Positions 47,538-56,317 of a DNA stretch of 64,000 nt are shown piece by piece; positions within the stretch are counted from its first letter, which is position 1; the number at the start of each line of letters is the position of its first letter. The notes below the pieces were generated by a model. That model saw nothing but the letters and a program-made list of their open reading frames with translations, ran no database searches and was not told the DNA's origin. The DNA is taken from the NCBI RefSeq assembly GCF_000718015.1, contig NZ_JODY01000001.1:434001-498000 (forward strand). Direction: 5' to 3'. The position numbers were made by a program, and so were the translations under genes. Source of the stretch: Streptomyces catenulae. GTDB taxonomy: Bacteria > Actinomycetota > Actinomycetes > Streptomycetales > Streptomycetaceae.

Positions 47538-48845
47538 TTACTCCGCGCTCACCCGGTACAGCGCCGTCGCGTGCGGCGCCAGCGTGGTGGCGGTGAGGGG
47601 GCCGGTGGTGCGGGTGGTGCGGCCGGTGGTCAGATCGCGGACCCGGTAGGAGTGTGCGGCGGGCAGTCCGGCGGCGGTCGCCGTGGTGGACACCGTGCGG
47701 GGCGTGTCACCGGAGTTGAACAGCGCCACGGCCCGGTCGCCGCCGCGCAGCGGCTTCGCCAGCACCGCCGTCTCCTCGTCGTGGTGCACCAACTCGCCCT
47801 GGACGCCCAGTGGGTCCTGGTCGACGGCGATGATCTCCTTGTTGCCGAGGACCCGCAGCGCGGCGGGGGAGAGGCGGGTGAGATCGGTGCTGGAGATCAG
47901 CGGCGCGGCCATCACCGCCCACAGCGCCATCTGGCTGTGGATCTCCGTCTCGGTCAGCCCCGAGTCACCGGCCAGCAGGAAGTCCGGGTCGTTCCACCGG
48001 CCCGGCCGCTGCAACGCCGCCAACTGCGCGTTGTAGTCGAAGTTGTAGCGGATCGAGGACCACTTCGCGGCCGGGGTGTGCTTCTCCACCGCGATGTCCC
48101 GCCCCTCCCGCCAGAGGTTGCCGACCTCCCCGGACCAGCCGATGACCCGGTGCCAGAGCGCATCGCCCTCGTACTGGAAGTACGCCGGGGCGGAGACCGA
48201 GAAGGCGATCGGGCGGCCGGTGGCGCGCAGCGCCCGGCTCATCTGCCGGTAGACGTCGTGGTAGGTCTCCTCCTTGGTGCGGCCCGCCGCCGTCGGCACG
48301 TTGCAGCCGTCGAACTTCAGGTAGTCGACCTTCCAGCTGGCGAAGAGATCGGCGTCCTGCTGGAAGTGGCCGAGGCTGCCCGGGTACTTCTCGCAGGTCA
48401 GCGTCCCGGCGTCACCGTAGATGCCGTACTTCAGGCCCATCCGGTGCAACTCCCGCCCGATGTACGCCATGCCGTGCGGGAACTTCGCCGGATCGGGCAC
48501 CAACTCGCCGCTCTTCCCTCTCTCCTTGAGCGTCCAGCAGTCGTCGACGGTGACGGTGTCGTACCCCTTCGCCGCCAGCCCGGTGCGGACCAGCGCCCGG
48601 GCGTTGTCGAGGATCACCTTCTCGCTGACGTCGCACATGTAGTACGACCAGTTGTTCCAGCCCATCGGCGGGGTCGGCGTCAGATCGGGGTACCGCTCCG
48701 CGCTGTGCCGGGCGGCGGGCGCCGGATCGGCGGACGCCGGGGCGGTGGCCGCGAGCAGGCCGGTCGTGCAGACCGCCGCGGCGGTCAGCGCGACGGCGGC
48801 ACGGCCGGGACGGGAAACCGGAGGAATACGCACAGGGCACCTCAC
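47538..48845 (-). CDS. Secreted GH27 alpha-galactosidase
   Basis: A 435-residue glycoside hydrolase with a Sec signal peptide (about residues 1-39, ending APASA). The GH27 barrel begins TPPMGWNNWSYYMCDVSEKVILDNARALV. The nucleophile Asp is in KVDYLKFDGCNVP and the acid/base Asp in RWNDPDFLLAG; KYGIYGDAGTLTCEKYPGSLGHFQQDADLFASWK is typical. A C-terminal antiparallel beta domain (about 350-435) is present. It releases terminal alpha-galactose (or, in related enzymes, beta-L-arabinopyranose) from plant galactosides outside the cell. No lectin or CBM domain is attached. Confidence 0.92.
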   Translation of the reverse strand: MRCPVRIPPVSRPGRAAVALTAAAVCTTGLLAATAPASADPAPAARHSAERYPDLTPTPPMGWNNWSYYMCDVSEKVILDNARALVRTGLAAKGYDTVTVDDCWTLKERGKSGELVPDPAKFPHGMAYIGRELHRMGLKYGIYGDAGTLTCEKYPGSLGHFQQDADLFASWKVDYLKFDGCNVPTAAGRTKEETYHDVYRQMSRALRATGRPIAFSVSAPAYFQYEGDALWHRVIGWSGEVGNLWREGRDIAVEKHTPAAKWSSIRYNFDYNAQLAALQRPGRWNDPDFLLAGDSGLTETEIHSQMALWAVMAAPLISSTDLTRLSPAALRVLGNKEIIAVDQDPLGVQGELVHHDEETAVLAKPLRGGDRAVALFNSGDTPRTVSTTATAAGLPAAHSYRVRDLTTGRTTRTTGPLTATTLAPHATALYRVSAE

Positions 48846-49018
48846 GAGGGACGAAGCGGGGCGGGGACGGCCGGAGGCTAGGACCGCACCGGAGGCCGGT
48901 CAAGACACCCCGCCGCACGCTGACGGGGATTCAGCCGCCGGAGCCGCCGCACCGTCCGCGCGGGGCACGGGGGTACGAGGGCGTCCGGGACGCCGCCCGC
49001 CACCCGACCCGCGCTGAA

Positions 49019-49033
49019 CTGACGCCACGTCAG
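49019..49033. promoter_or_regulatory. CTGAC-N5-GTCAG palindrome (copy 2)
   Basis: CTGAC-GCCAC-GTCAG, followed by AAAAC, 43 bp before the NMO-like gene. It is perfect over the 5-bp arms and the same as the site at 58725. Confidence 0.65.
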
Positions 49034-49076
49034 AAAACCTCTTCCCTCCTCCGCCCCCCTGCGGCATCCTGCGCCC

Positions 49077-50180
49077 ATGCAGACCGAGCTGAGCACCACG
49101 CTGGGCGTCGAGCACGCCGTCTTCGGGTTCACCCCGTTCCCCGCGGTCGCCGCCGCCATCACCCGCGCCGGTGGCTTCGGCGTCCTCGGCGCGGTCCGCT
49201 ACACCGCGCCCGACGAACTCGCCCGCGACCTGGAGTGGATGACGGCGCACACCGACGGCCTGCCGTACGGGCTCGACGTCGTCATGCCCGCCCGCAAGGT
49301 CGAAGGCGTCACCGAGGCCGAGGTCGAGGCGATGATCCCGGACGGCCACCGCGACTACGTCGCACGGATCCTCGCCGAGCACGACGTCCCGCCGCTGCCC
49401 GAGGGCGAGACGTCCGGCTGGCGGATCACCGGCTGGATGGAGGAGGTCGCCCGCAGCCAGCTGGACGTGGCCTTCGACCACCCGATCAAACTCCTCGCCA
49501 ACGCCCTCGGCTCCCCGCCGCCCGACGTCATCGCCCGCGCCCACGACCGCGGCATCCGCGTCGCCGCCCTGGCCGGAAGCCCCCGCCACGCCCGCCACCA
49601 CCGCGACGCCGGGATCGACATCGTCGTCGCCCAGGGGTACGAGGCCGGTGGGCACACCGGGGAGATCGCCACGATGGTGCTCACCCCCGAGGTCGTCGCC
49701 GCCGTCGACCCGCTGCCGGTGCTCGCCGCCGGAGGCATCGGCACCGGCGAACAGATCGCCGCCGGGCTCGCCCTCGGCGCCCAGGGCGTCTGGCTCGGTT
49801 CGCTCTGGCTCACCACCGAGGAGGCCGAACTCCACTCCCGGCGGCTGACCGCCAAACTCCTCGCCGCCGGACCCGGCGACACCGTCCGCTCCCGCGCCCT
49901 GACCGGCAAACCCGCCCGCCAGCTGCGCACCGCCTGGACCGACGCCTGGGACGCCGCGGACGGCCCCGGCCCCCTCCCGATGCCCCTCCAGGGCCTGCTG
50001 GTCGCCGAGGCCACCTCCCGTATCCAGCGCCACGGCATCGACCCGCTGCTGGGCACGCCGGTCGGCCAGATCGTCGGCCGGATGAACAGCGAACGCAGCG
50101 TCCAGGCCGTCTGCGACGACCTCACCCGCGGCTTCGAGAAGGCCGTCGACCGCATCAACCGCATCGCGGGCCGCGCCTGA
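49077..50180 (+). CDS. Nitronate monooxygenase-like flavoprotein
   Basis: A 367-residue FMN-dependent TIM-barrel protein: FGFTPFPAVAAAITRAGGFGVLGAVRYTAPDELARDLEWM, PYGLDVVMPARK, IKLLANALGSPPPDVIARAHDRGIRVAALAGSPRHARHHRDAGIDIVVAQGYEAGGHTGEIATMVLTPEVVAAVDPLPVLAAGGIGTGEQIAAGLALGAQGVWLGSLWLTTEEAE, RSRALTGKPARQLRTAWTDAW. It is like actinobacterial NMO homologues found beside acyl-CoA genes rather than true nitronate oxidases. It shares the CTGAC operator type with fadD19/echA19 and precedes an acyl-CoA ligase by 28 bp, so a reductase role on a steroid or acyl-CoA is plausible. Confidence 0.83.
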   Translation: MQTELSTTLGVEHAVFGFTPFPAVAAAITRAGGFGVLGAVRYTAPDELARDLEWMTAHTDGLPYGLDVVMPARKVEGVTEAEVEAMIPDGHRDYVARILAEHDVPPLPEGETSGWRITGWMEEVARSQLDVAFDHPIKLLANALGSPPPDVIARAHDRGIRVAALAGSPRHARHHRDAGIDIVVAQGYEAGGHTGEIATMVLTPEVVAAVDPLPVLAAGGIGTGEQIAAGLALGAQGVWLGSLWLTTEEAELHSRRLTAKLLAAGPGDTVRSRALTGKPARQLRTAWTDAWDAADGPGPLPMPLQGLLVAEATSRIQRHGIDPLLGTPVGQIVGRMNSERSVQAVCDDLTRGFEKAVDRINRIAGRA

Positions 50181-50208
50181 CCGCCGCGCCCGCCGAGGAG
50201 GCAGCACG

Positions 50209-51759
50209 ATGACGGACCACCCCGCACCGCCCACCGGCTTCTGGGCCCAGGCCACCGCCGACCCGGACCGCACCGTCCTGATCGCCCCCGACGGCGAGGA
50301 GTGGACCGCGGGCCGCCTGCACGCCGCGGGCAACCGCCTCGTCCACGGGCTGCGCGCCGCCGGACTCACCCGCGGCGACGCCTTCGCCGCCGTCCTCCCC
50401 AACGGCGTCGAGTTCCTGACCGCGTATCTCGCCGCCTCCCAGGCCGGTTTCTACTTCGTCCCCGTCAACCACCACCTGGTCGGGCCCGAGATCGCCTGGA
50501 TCGTCGCGGACTCCGGGGCGAAGGTGCTGCTCACCCACGAACGGTTCGCCGACGCGGCCCGCGCCGCCGCCGACGAGGCCGCTCTGCCCGCCGGACGCCG
50601 CTACGCGATCGGCGCCGCCGAGGGGTTCCGCCCCTACGCCGACCTCCTCGACGGACAACCGGACACCCCGCCCGCCGACCGCACCCTGGGCTGGGTCATG
50701 AACTACACCTCCGGCACCACCGGCCGCCCCCGCGGCATCCGCCGCCCGCTGCCCGGCACGCCGCCGGAGGAGACCCATCTCGGCGGTTTCCTCGGGATCT
50801 TCGGCATCCGGCCGTTCGACGGCAATGTCCATCTGGTCTGCTCGCCGCTCTACCACACGGCCGTCCTCCAGTTCGCCGGTGCCTCCCTGCACCTCGGCCA
50901 CCGGCTGGTCCTGATGGACCGCTGGACACCCGAGGAGATGCTGCGCCTGATCGACACCCACCGCGCCACCCACACCCATATGGTCCCCACCCAGTTCCAC
51001 CGGCTGCTGGCGCTGCCCGAGGAGGTCCGCGCCCGGTACGACGTGTCGTCGATGCGGCACGCCATCCACGGGGCGGCGCCCTGCCCCGACCATGTCAAAC
51101 GCGCCATGATCGACTGGTGGGGGAGCTGCGTCGAGGAGTACTACGCGGCGAGCGAGGGCGGCGGCGCGTTCGCCACCGCCGACGACTGGCTCAAGAAGCC
51201 CGGCACCGTCGGCAAAGCGTGGCCGATCAGCGAACTTGCCGTCCTCGACGACGACGGCAACCCCCTGCCCCCGGGCGAACTCGGCACCGTCTACCTGAAG
51301 ATGCGCACCGGCGGCTTCCGCTACCACAAGGACGACGCCAAGACCCGGAAGAACCGCGTCGGCGACTTCTTCACCGTGGGTGACCTGGGCTGTCTCGACG
51401 AGGACGGCTATCTCTTCCTCCGCGACCGCAAGATCGACATGATCATCTCCGGCGGCGTCAACATCTACCCCGCCGAGATCGAATCCGTCCTCCTCGCCCA
51501 CCCCGCCGTCGCCGACGCCGCCGCCTTCGGCATCCCGCACGACGACTGGGGCGAGGAGGTCAAGGCCGTCGTCGAACCGGCCGAGGGCCACGAGGCCGGA
51601 GCCGAACTCGCCGCCTCCGTCCTGGAGTTCTGCACCGGACGACTGGCCGGATACAAACTCCCCAAGTCCGTCGACTTCGTCCCCGCCATGCCCCGCGACC
51701 CCAACGGCAAGCTCTACAAGCGACGGCTGCGCGCACCGTACTGGGAGGACACCCCCTAG
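50209..51759 (+). CDS. Acyl-CoA ligase (AMP-forming)
   Basis: A 516-residue ANL-family ligase: P-loop MNYTSGTTGRPRGIRRPLPG (about residue 165), EEYYAASEGGGAF (A5-like), DFFTVGDLGCLDEDGYLFLRDRKIDMIISGGVNIYPAEIESVLLAHPAVADAAAFGIPHDDWGEEVKAVVEP, and the catalytic Lys in PRDPNGKLYKRRLR. It belongs with the mycobacterial FadD4-like group as far as I can tell. Operon with the NMO-like gene. Its TAG stop shares the bases CTAG with the stop of the opposite membrane protein gene. The substrate is unknown, possibly a sterol side-chain acid. Confidence 0.88.
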   Translation: MTDHPAPPTGFWAQATADPDRTVLIAPDGEEWTAGRLHAAGNRLVHGLRAAGLTRGDAFAAVLPNGVEFLTAYLAASQAGFYFVPVNHHLVGPEIAWIVADSGAKVLLTHERFADAARAAADEAALPAGRRYAIGAAEGFRPYADLLDGQPDTPPADRTLGWVMNYTSGTTGRPRGIRRPLPGTPPEETHLGGFLGIFGIRPFDGNVHLVCSPLYHTAVLQFAGASLHLGHRLVLMDRWTPEEMLRLIDTHRATHTHMVPTQFHRLLALPEEVRARYDVSSMRHAIHGAAPCPDHVKRAMIDWWGSCVEEYYAASEGGGAFATADDWLKKPGTVGKAWPISELAVLDDDGNPLPPGELGTVYLKMRTGGFRYHKDDAKTRKNRVGDFFTVGDLGCLDEDGYLFLRDRKIDMIISGGVNIYPAEIESVLLAHPAVADAAAFGIPHDDWGEEVKAVVEPAEGHEAGAELAASVLEFCTGRLAGYKLPKSVDFVPAMPRDPNGKLYKRRLRAPYWEDTP

Positions 51760-52208
51760 GGGTTCCCCGGCCGGGCGAACGCGGCCCGCAGCCGCCCGCC
51801 GTTCACCAGCGCGACCACCCCGGCCAGCAGCACCCCGCACCCGGCCTGTTCCCACCGCAACCAGACCGGGAACGCCCCGGGCAGCGCCACGATCACCACG
51901 ACGGCCACCAGCATCGCCCCGGAGGCCAGCCGCAGCCGCAGGAACGCCCGCCGGTGCCCGCGGGCGGCCCCCGCGGCGAAGGACGCCATCAGCAACGAGG
52001 TGGCGGCCACGATGATCACCCGTGTCCACACGGCACCGTTCACCGCCACCGGATCGTGGCGCAGCACCACGGCGGCGCCGAGCGTGAGCACCCCGAGGAC
52101 GACGTACCAGCCGACGAGCTGCCGGGTGCGGCGCAACCGCCGCCGCACCTCCGGCTCCCGCAGGATCTCCCCGTCCACCCCACCGGTCCGTGGACCCGTC
52201 CTGACCAT
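51756..52208 (-). CDS. Small membrane protein, four predicted TM helices
   Basis: A 150-residue protein with a 35-residue charged cytoplasmic start (EPEVRRRLRRTRQLVG) and four hydrophobic stretches: WYVVLGVLTLGAAVVL, VIIVAATSLLMASFAAGAA, MLVAVVVIVALPGAFPVWL, CGVLLAGVVALVNG. ATG at 52208 follows GGGGAGGAACAC. It ends Arg-rich (GRLRAAFARPGNP). No family is recognised. Convergent with the acyl-CoA ligase, sharing the CTAG bases for both TAG stops. Confidence 0.75.
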   Translation of the reverse strand: MVRTGPRTGGVDGEILREPEVRRRLRRTRQLVGWYVVLGVLTLGAAVVLRHDPVAVNGAVWTRVIIVAATSLLMASFAAGAARGHRRAFLRLRLASGAMLVAVVVIVALPGAFPVWLRWEQAGCGVLLAGVVALVNGGRLRAAFARPGNP

Positions 52209-52588
52209 GTGTTCCTCCCCTTCCCCGGCGGCTGCCGCGCCGTCCGGACCGTCCCCGCGGGCCGACCGTGGCCGCCTCCCACGGGCCGTCCCAGCATCCG
52301 GCGCGCGTCCCACCGGGACATCCGCCGCCGGGACGAGCCGACCCCCGGCCGCACCCGGGGGCGAGGCGGCGCGGCCCCTTAAGGGACCGGCCCGCCGAAC
52401 CCGCCCCGACGGGCCGGAGTGGGGCGGAATCCCGGCGGTACCGCCTGCTCGGACGAGGGGGAACGGCCCGGGCGCACCCGTAGGGGACGTGGCCCGGTCC
52501 CCGGCGCGCGGCGGGCGGGCGTGCGCCGGGCGGTGGCGCCTCTGCCGGGTGCCTTGACCGGGCCGGGGACGGGGCCGAGGATCGCGCC
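52209..52588. other. Intergenic region
   Basis: The 380-bp gap between divergent genes holds a palindrome CCCTTAAGGG at 52377-52386 and otherwise GC-rich sequence without clear boxes. It must contain promoters for the membrane protein and the ligase at 52589. No gene is supported. Confidence 0.4.
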
Positions 52589-54115
52589 ATGACGGCAGCG
52601 CGGAGCAACACGGTCGACGGAGTCCTGCGGCGCAGCGCCCGGCGGGTGCCCGGGCGGACGGCGGTCCGCTACGCCGACCGCGCCTGGACCTACCGGGCAC
52701 TGGACGAGGCGGTGACCGCGGCGGCACACGTACTGCGCGGCCTCGGCCTCACCCCGGGCGACCGGGTCGCCGCCTACGGACGCAACTCCGACGCGTACCT
52801 CATCGGCTTCCTGGCCTGCTCGCGCGCGGGGCTGGTGCACGTCCCCGTCAACCACGCCCTCACCGGCGAGGACCTGCGCTACGTCCTCGACCAGTCCGGC
52901 AGCTCCCTCGTCCTGACCGACCCCGCCCTCGCCGCCCGGCTCCCGGCGGAACTCCCCGCCCTGCCGCTGCGCGACGCCCCGGACGGACTCCTCGCCCGCC
53001 TCGCGGCGGCGCCGGGGACGGACCTGGACGACCTCCCCGGGGACGACGGCGACGCGCTCGCCCAGCTCCTGTACACCTCCGGGACCACCGCGCTCCCCAA
53101 GGGCGCGATGATGACGCACCGCGCCCTGGTGCACGCGTACACCAGCGCCGTCATCGCCCTCGACCTGACGGAGAGCGACCGGCCGCTGCACGCGCTGCCG
53201 CTCTACCACTCGGCGCAGATGCATGTCTTCCTGCTGCCCTATCTGGCGGTCGGCGCGGAGAACACCCTCGTGGACGGGCCCGCCGCCGAACAGCTCTTCT
53301 CCCTGATGGAGACCGGCCGGGTGGACAGCCTGTTCGCGCCGCCCACGGTGTGGATCGGCCTCTCCCGCCACCCCGACTTCGCCGTCCGCGACCTCCGCGG
53401 GCTGCGCAAGGCGTACTACGGCGCGTCGATCATGCCCGTACCGGTCCTGGAGCAACTCCGCTCCCGGCTGCCCGCGCTCGCCTTCTACAACTGCTTCGGA
53501 CAGACCGAGATCGGCCCGCTCGCCACCGTCCTCGGCCCCGGGGAGCACGCCGGACGGATGGACTCCTGCGGCCGCCCGGTGCTCTTCGTCGAGGCGAAGG
53601 TGGTCGACGCGGACGGCCGTGAGCTGCCGGACGGCGAGCGCGGCGAGATCGTCTACCGCTCCCCGCAGCTGTGCAGCGGCTACTGGGACAAGCCGCAGGA
53701 GACCGCCGAGGCGTTCCGCGACGGCTGGTTCCACTCCGGTGACCTGGCGGTACGCGACGCCGACGGCTACTTCACCGTCGTCGACCGGGTCAAGGACGTC
53801 ATCAACTCCGGCGGGGTGCTGGTCGCCTCCCGCCAGGTCGAGGACGCGCTCTACGCCCATCCGCAGGTGGCGGAGGTCGCGGTGATCGGGCTGCCCGACG
53901 AGCGGTGGATCGAGGCGGTCACCGCCGTCGTCGTCCGCACACCCGCGGCAGACGCGGACGCGCCGGTCGGGGAGCGGGAGCTGATCGACGCGGCACGGGC
54001 CCGGCTCGCCGGGTTCAAGGTGCCCAAGCGGGTCGTGTTCGTCGACGCGCTGCCCCGCAACGCCAGCGGCAAGATCCTCAAACGCGAGCTGCGCGCCCGC
54101 CTCGCCGCCGGCTGA
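52589..54115 (+). CDS. Acyl-CoA synthetase (AMP-forming)
   Basis: A 508-residue ANL ligase: AQLLYTSGTTALPKGAMMTHRALVHAY (about residue 165), FYNCFGQTEIGPLATVL, DGWFHSGDLAVRDADGYFTVVDRVKDVINSGGVLVASRQVEDALYAHPQVAEVAVIGLPDERWIEAVTAVVV, catalytic Lys in PRNASGKILKRELR. It is of the medium/long-chain FadD type. It stands as a single gene and none of the three operator types is visible upstream. It could be a stand-in for fadD3 (HIP-CoA ligase), which is missing from the ring C/D cluster, but no sequence feature proves that. Confidence 0.88.
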   Translation: MTAARSNTVDGVLRRSARRVPGRTAVRYADRAWTYRALDEAVTAAAHVLRGLGLTPGDRVAAYGRNSDAYLIGFLACSRAGLVHVPVNHALTGEDLRYVLDQSGSSLVLTDPALAARLPAELPALPLRDAPDGLLARLAAAPGTDLDDLPGDDGDALAQLLYTSGTTALPKGAMMTHRALVHAYTSAVIALDLTESDRPLHALPLYHSAQMHVFLLPYLAVGAENTLVDGPAAEQLFSLMETGRVDSLFAPPTVWIGLSRHPDFAVRDLRGLRKAYYGASIMPVPVLEQLRSRLPALAFYNCFGQTEIGPLATVLGPGEHAGRMDSCGRPVLFVEAKVVDADGRELPDGERGEIVYRSPQLCSGYWDKPQETAEAFRDGWFHSGDLAVRDADGYFTVVDRVKDVINSGGVLVASRQVEDALYAHPQVAEVAVIGLPDERWIEAVTAVVVRTPAADADAPVGERELIDAARARLAGFKVPKRVVFVDALPRNASGKILKRELRARLAAG

Positions 54116-54379
54116 CCGGCGCCGCCGACCCGCCGGACGCCCGCGCCGAGCGGCGGGCGCGGGCGGAGATCGCGGGCCACCGCGTGTACGGAGGGCGACT
54201 GTCAGTGCCCCCTGCCATGCTGGGAACCGGTCGAAATCCCGCGTGCGGTGACGGTGCGTCATCGCCGCGCGGGAGCCGGCCACGGTCGCCGTGTGCCGCG
54301 TCACGGCGCGCCGACCGCAGCGCCGTCCCGGCACCGCACAGCCACCCGTCCGCGCAAGGCGAAGGACCTCGGAGGACCC

Positions 54380-55180
54380 ATGCTGACCACCGACTACGCA
54401 CCGGGCATGCCCAACTGGATCGACCTCGGCACCACCGACACCGACGCCGCCGTCGCGTTCTACTCCGCCGTCTTCGGCTGGACGCACCGGTCCGCGGGGC
54501 CCGAGGCCGGAGGCTACGGCTTCTTCCAGCTCGACGGGCGGACCGTCGGCGCGATCGGCCCGCTGACCGAGGAGGGCGCCACCCCGTCCTGGACCGTCTA
54601 CTTCCACACCGCCGACGCGGAGGCCACCGCCCGCGCCGTCGAGGCGGCCGGGGGAGCGGTGCGGATGGCGCCGGGCGATGTCTTCACCGCCGGACGGATG
54701 GCCGCCTTCACCGACCCGACCGGCGCCGACTTCGGCGTCTGGCAGCCCCGGGAGAACCCCGGTCTCCAGGCCGTCATGGCGCCCGACACGCTCTGCTGGA
54801 CGGAGCTGTACACCAGCGACACCGCCGCGGCCAGGGAGTTCTACCGCACGGTCTTCTCCTGGACGTACCAGGACATGCCGATGGGCGACGGCCCGGTCTA
54901 CGGCATCGTCTCCGCGGCGGGCGGCGGCACCGGCGCGGACACCAGCCAGGGCGGCGTCCTACAGCTCCCGAAGGAGCATCTGGACGCCGGTGCGGTCTCC
55001 GAATGGCATCCGTACTTCGGCGTCACCGACTGCGACGCCACCTTCGAGATGGCCACGGAGCTGGGCGCCCGTGTGCAGATCCCGCCCATGGACATCCCGC
55101 GCGTCGGCCGCGTCGCCGCGGTCCAGGACCCGTGGGGCGCGCCGTTCGCCCTGATCAAGGGGGACCCGACGATGGAGTGA
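54380..55180 (+). CDS. VOC-family protein, two glyoxalase-like domains
   Basis: A 266-residue protein with two similar halves: PNWIDLGTTDTDAAVAFYSAVFGWTHR (about 10-36) and LCWTELYTSDTAAAREFYRTVFSWTYQ (about 136-162), each followed by a beta-rich arm ending in TDPTGADFGVWQP and QDPWGAPFALIKGD. This is the usual actinobacterial tandem VOC architecture, often annotated as hydroxylase or glyoxalase-like. ATG at 54380 has GGAGGA 3 bases before it. A 264-bp non-coding stretch precedes it. Function unknown. Confidence 0.85.
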   Translation: MLTTDYAPGMPNWIDLGTTDTDAAVAFYSAVFGWTHRSAGPEAGGYGFFQLDGRTVGAIGPLTEEGATPSWTVYFHTADAEATARAVEAAGGAVRMAPGDVFTAGRMAAFTDPTGADFGVWQPRENPGLQAVMAPDTLCWTELYTSDTAAAREFYRTVFSWTYQDMPMGDGPVYGIVSAAGGGTGADTSQGGVLQLPKEHLDAGAVSEWHPYFGVTDCDATFEMATELGARVQIPPMDIPRVGRVAAVQDPWGAPFALIKGDPTME

Positions 55181-55277
55181 GCGGGCACGCCGGGGCGGTC
55201 GGCGGGACCGGCCGTGGCGGGGCCGCCGCCCACGTCCGCCCCGCCCACGTCACCCCTGCCGCGTCACCCCGCCCGCG

Positions 55278-56114
55278 TCATGCCACCCGGGTGGCCGTGC
55301 CCAGCAGGGCCACCGCCGGAAGGGCCACGAAGCCGTCGCCCACCGCATGGGCGGCCACCTTCCGGTCGTAGGCCCGGCGGACCGCCGTGCGGGAGGCGTC
55401 GTCGAGATGCCGGAGGACGGTGGCGGCCACCGGCGTACCGGTGGTGATGTCGTGCCACCACTGGCCGGGATCGACGCGGTGCAGCAGCTGCGACCGCTCC
55501 ACATCGGCGTCCCCGAACCCGGCCGCGTCCAGCAACCGGCAGAAGGCGGCAGGCCGTTCGGTGGCGTCGTACCCGGCGAGGAACGGTGCGGCCTCGGGCG
55601 CCTCGGCGGGCCGGTCCACCCCCGACTCCGTCAGCGCCTCCCCGAACAGCGCCAGCGCCCGCATCGCCTCCTGGTCCCAGCAGGACAGCGCGGCCCGGCC
55701 GCCGGGCGCCAGCACCCGGTGCACCTCCGCGAGGCCCGCGGCCGGGTCCCCGAGGTGGTGGATGACGAAGTTGCCGGTCACGGCGGTGAACTCGCCGTCC
55801 GCGAACGGCAGCGCGTCCAGCAGGGCGACCCGCACGTCGAGCCCGGGATGCGCGGCCTTCGCGAGCGCGGCCATCTCCGGGGAGGCGTCCACCGCCGTCA
55901 CCTCCGCGCCCCGCCGCAGCGCCGCGGCCGCCACCGGACCGGGACCGCATCCCACGTCCAGCAGCCGGGTGCCGGGCCCGACGCCCGCCGCGTCCAGCAA
56001 CGGCGCGACGAACCGGGCGGTGAGCCGGGCGAAGCCCTCGCGGTACGCATCGCTGCGCCCGGCCCAACCCTCCCGCTCGAACCGGTCGAACGACTCCGCG
56101 TCCCAGGTGGTCAT
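55278..56114 (-). CDS. Class I SAM-dependent methyltransferase
   Basis: A 278-residue methyltransferase: GTRLLDVGCGPGPVAAAALRRGAEVTAVDASPEMAALAKAAHPGLDVRVALLDALPFADGEFTAVTGNFVIHHLGDPAAGLAEVHRVLAPGGRAALSCWD covers motifs I-III (about residues 48-147). It is UbiE-like in layout but carries a 120-residue C-terminal helical part (WWHDITTGTPVAATVLRHLDDASRTAVRRAYDRKV). It ends convergent with the VOC gene. The substrate is not recognisable. Confidence 0.85.
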   Translation of the reverse strand: MTTWDAESFDRFEREGWAGRSDAYREGFARLTARFVAPLLDAAGVGPGTRLLDVGCGPGPVAAAALRRGAEVTAVDASPEMAALAKAAHPGLDVRVALLDALPFADGEFTAVTGNFVIHHLGDPAAGLAEVHRVLAPGGRAALSCWDQEAMRALALFGEALTESGVDRPAEAPEAAPFLAGYDATERPAAFCRLLDAAGFGDADVERSQLLHRVDPGQWWHDITTGTPVAATVLRHLDDASRTAVRRAYDRKVAAHAVGDGFVALPAVALLGTATRVA

Positions 56115-56317
56115 GGCCGCTCCCGCCTCTCCTCGATGGCCGTTCATCGTGGCAGCCGGGGCGCCCGGACGACCAGCGGCCACCTCCCGGAACCGGCCGG
56201 ACGGAACACCGCCCGGCCGGGCCCGACGCCCCGTAAGCTCATCGGCCCGGGCCGCGTACGGCCGCCCGTTGCGGCGCCGAGCGCTCCCGGAGCGCCCGAT
56301 ACGAGAAAGGCCGAAAG

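Noticed and set aside
52589..54115. Naming the 52589 ligase FadD3
   Set aside because: It is far from the ring C/D locus, lacks a KstR2-type site, and the visible motifs are common to all FadD ligases.
54116..54379. Open frames before the VOC gene
   Set aside because: No coding signature or SD; treated as upstream untranslated sequence.
45555..56114. A secondary-metabolite cluster built from three methyltransferases and two acyl-CoA ligases
   Set aside because: No PKS, NRPS, terpene or RiPP core genes; the genes are in separate transcription units and several have sterol-type operators instead.
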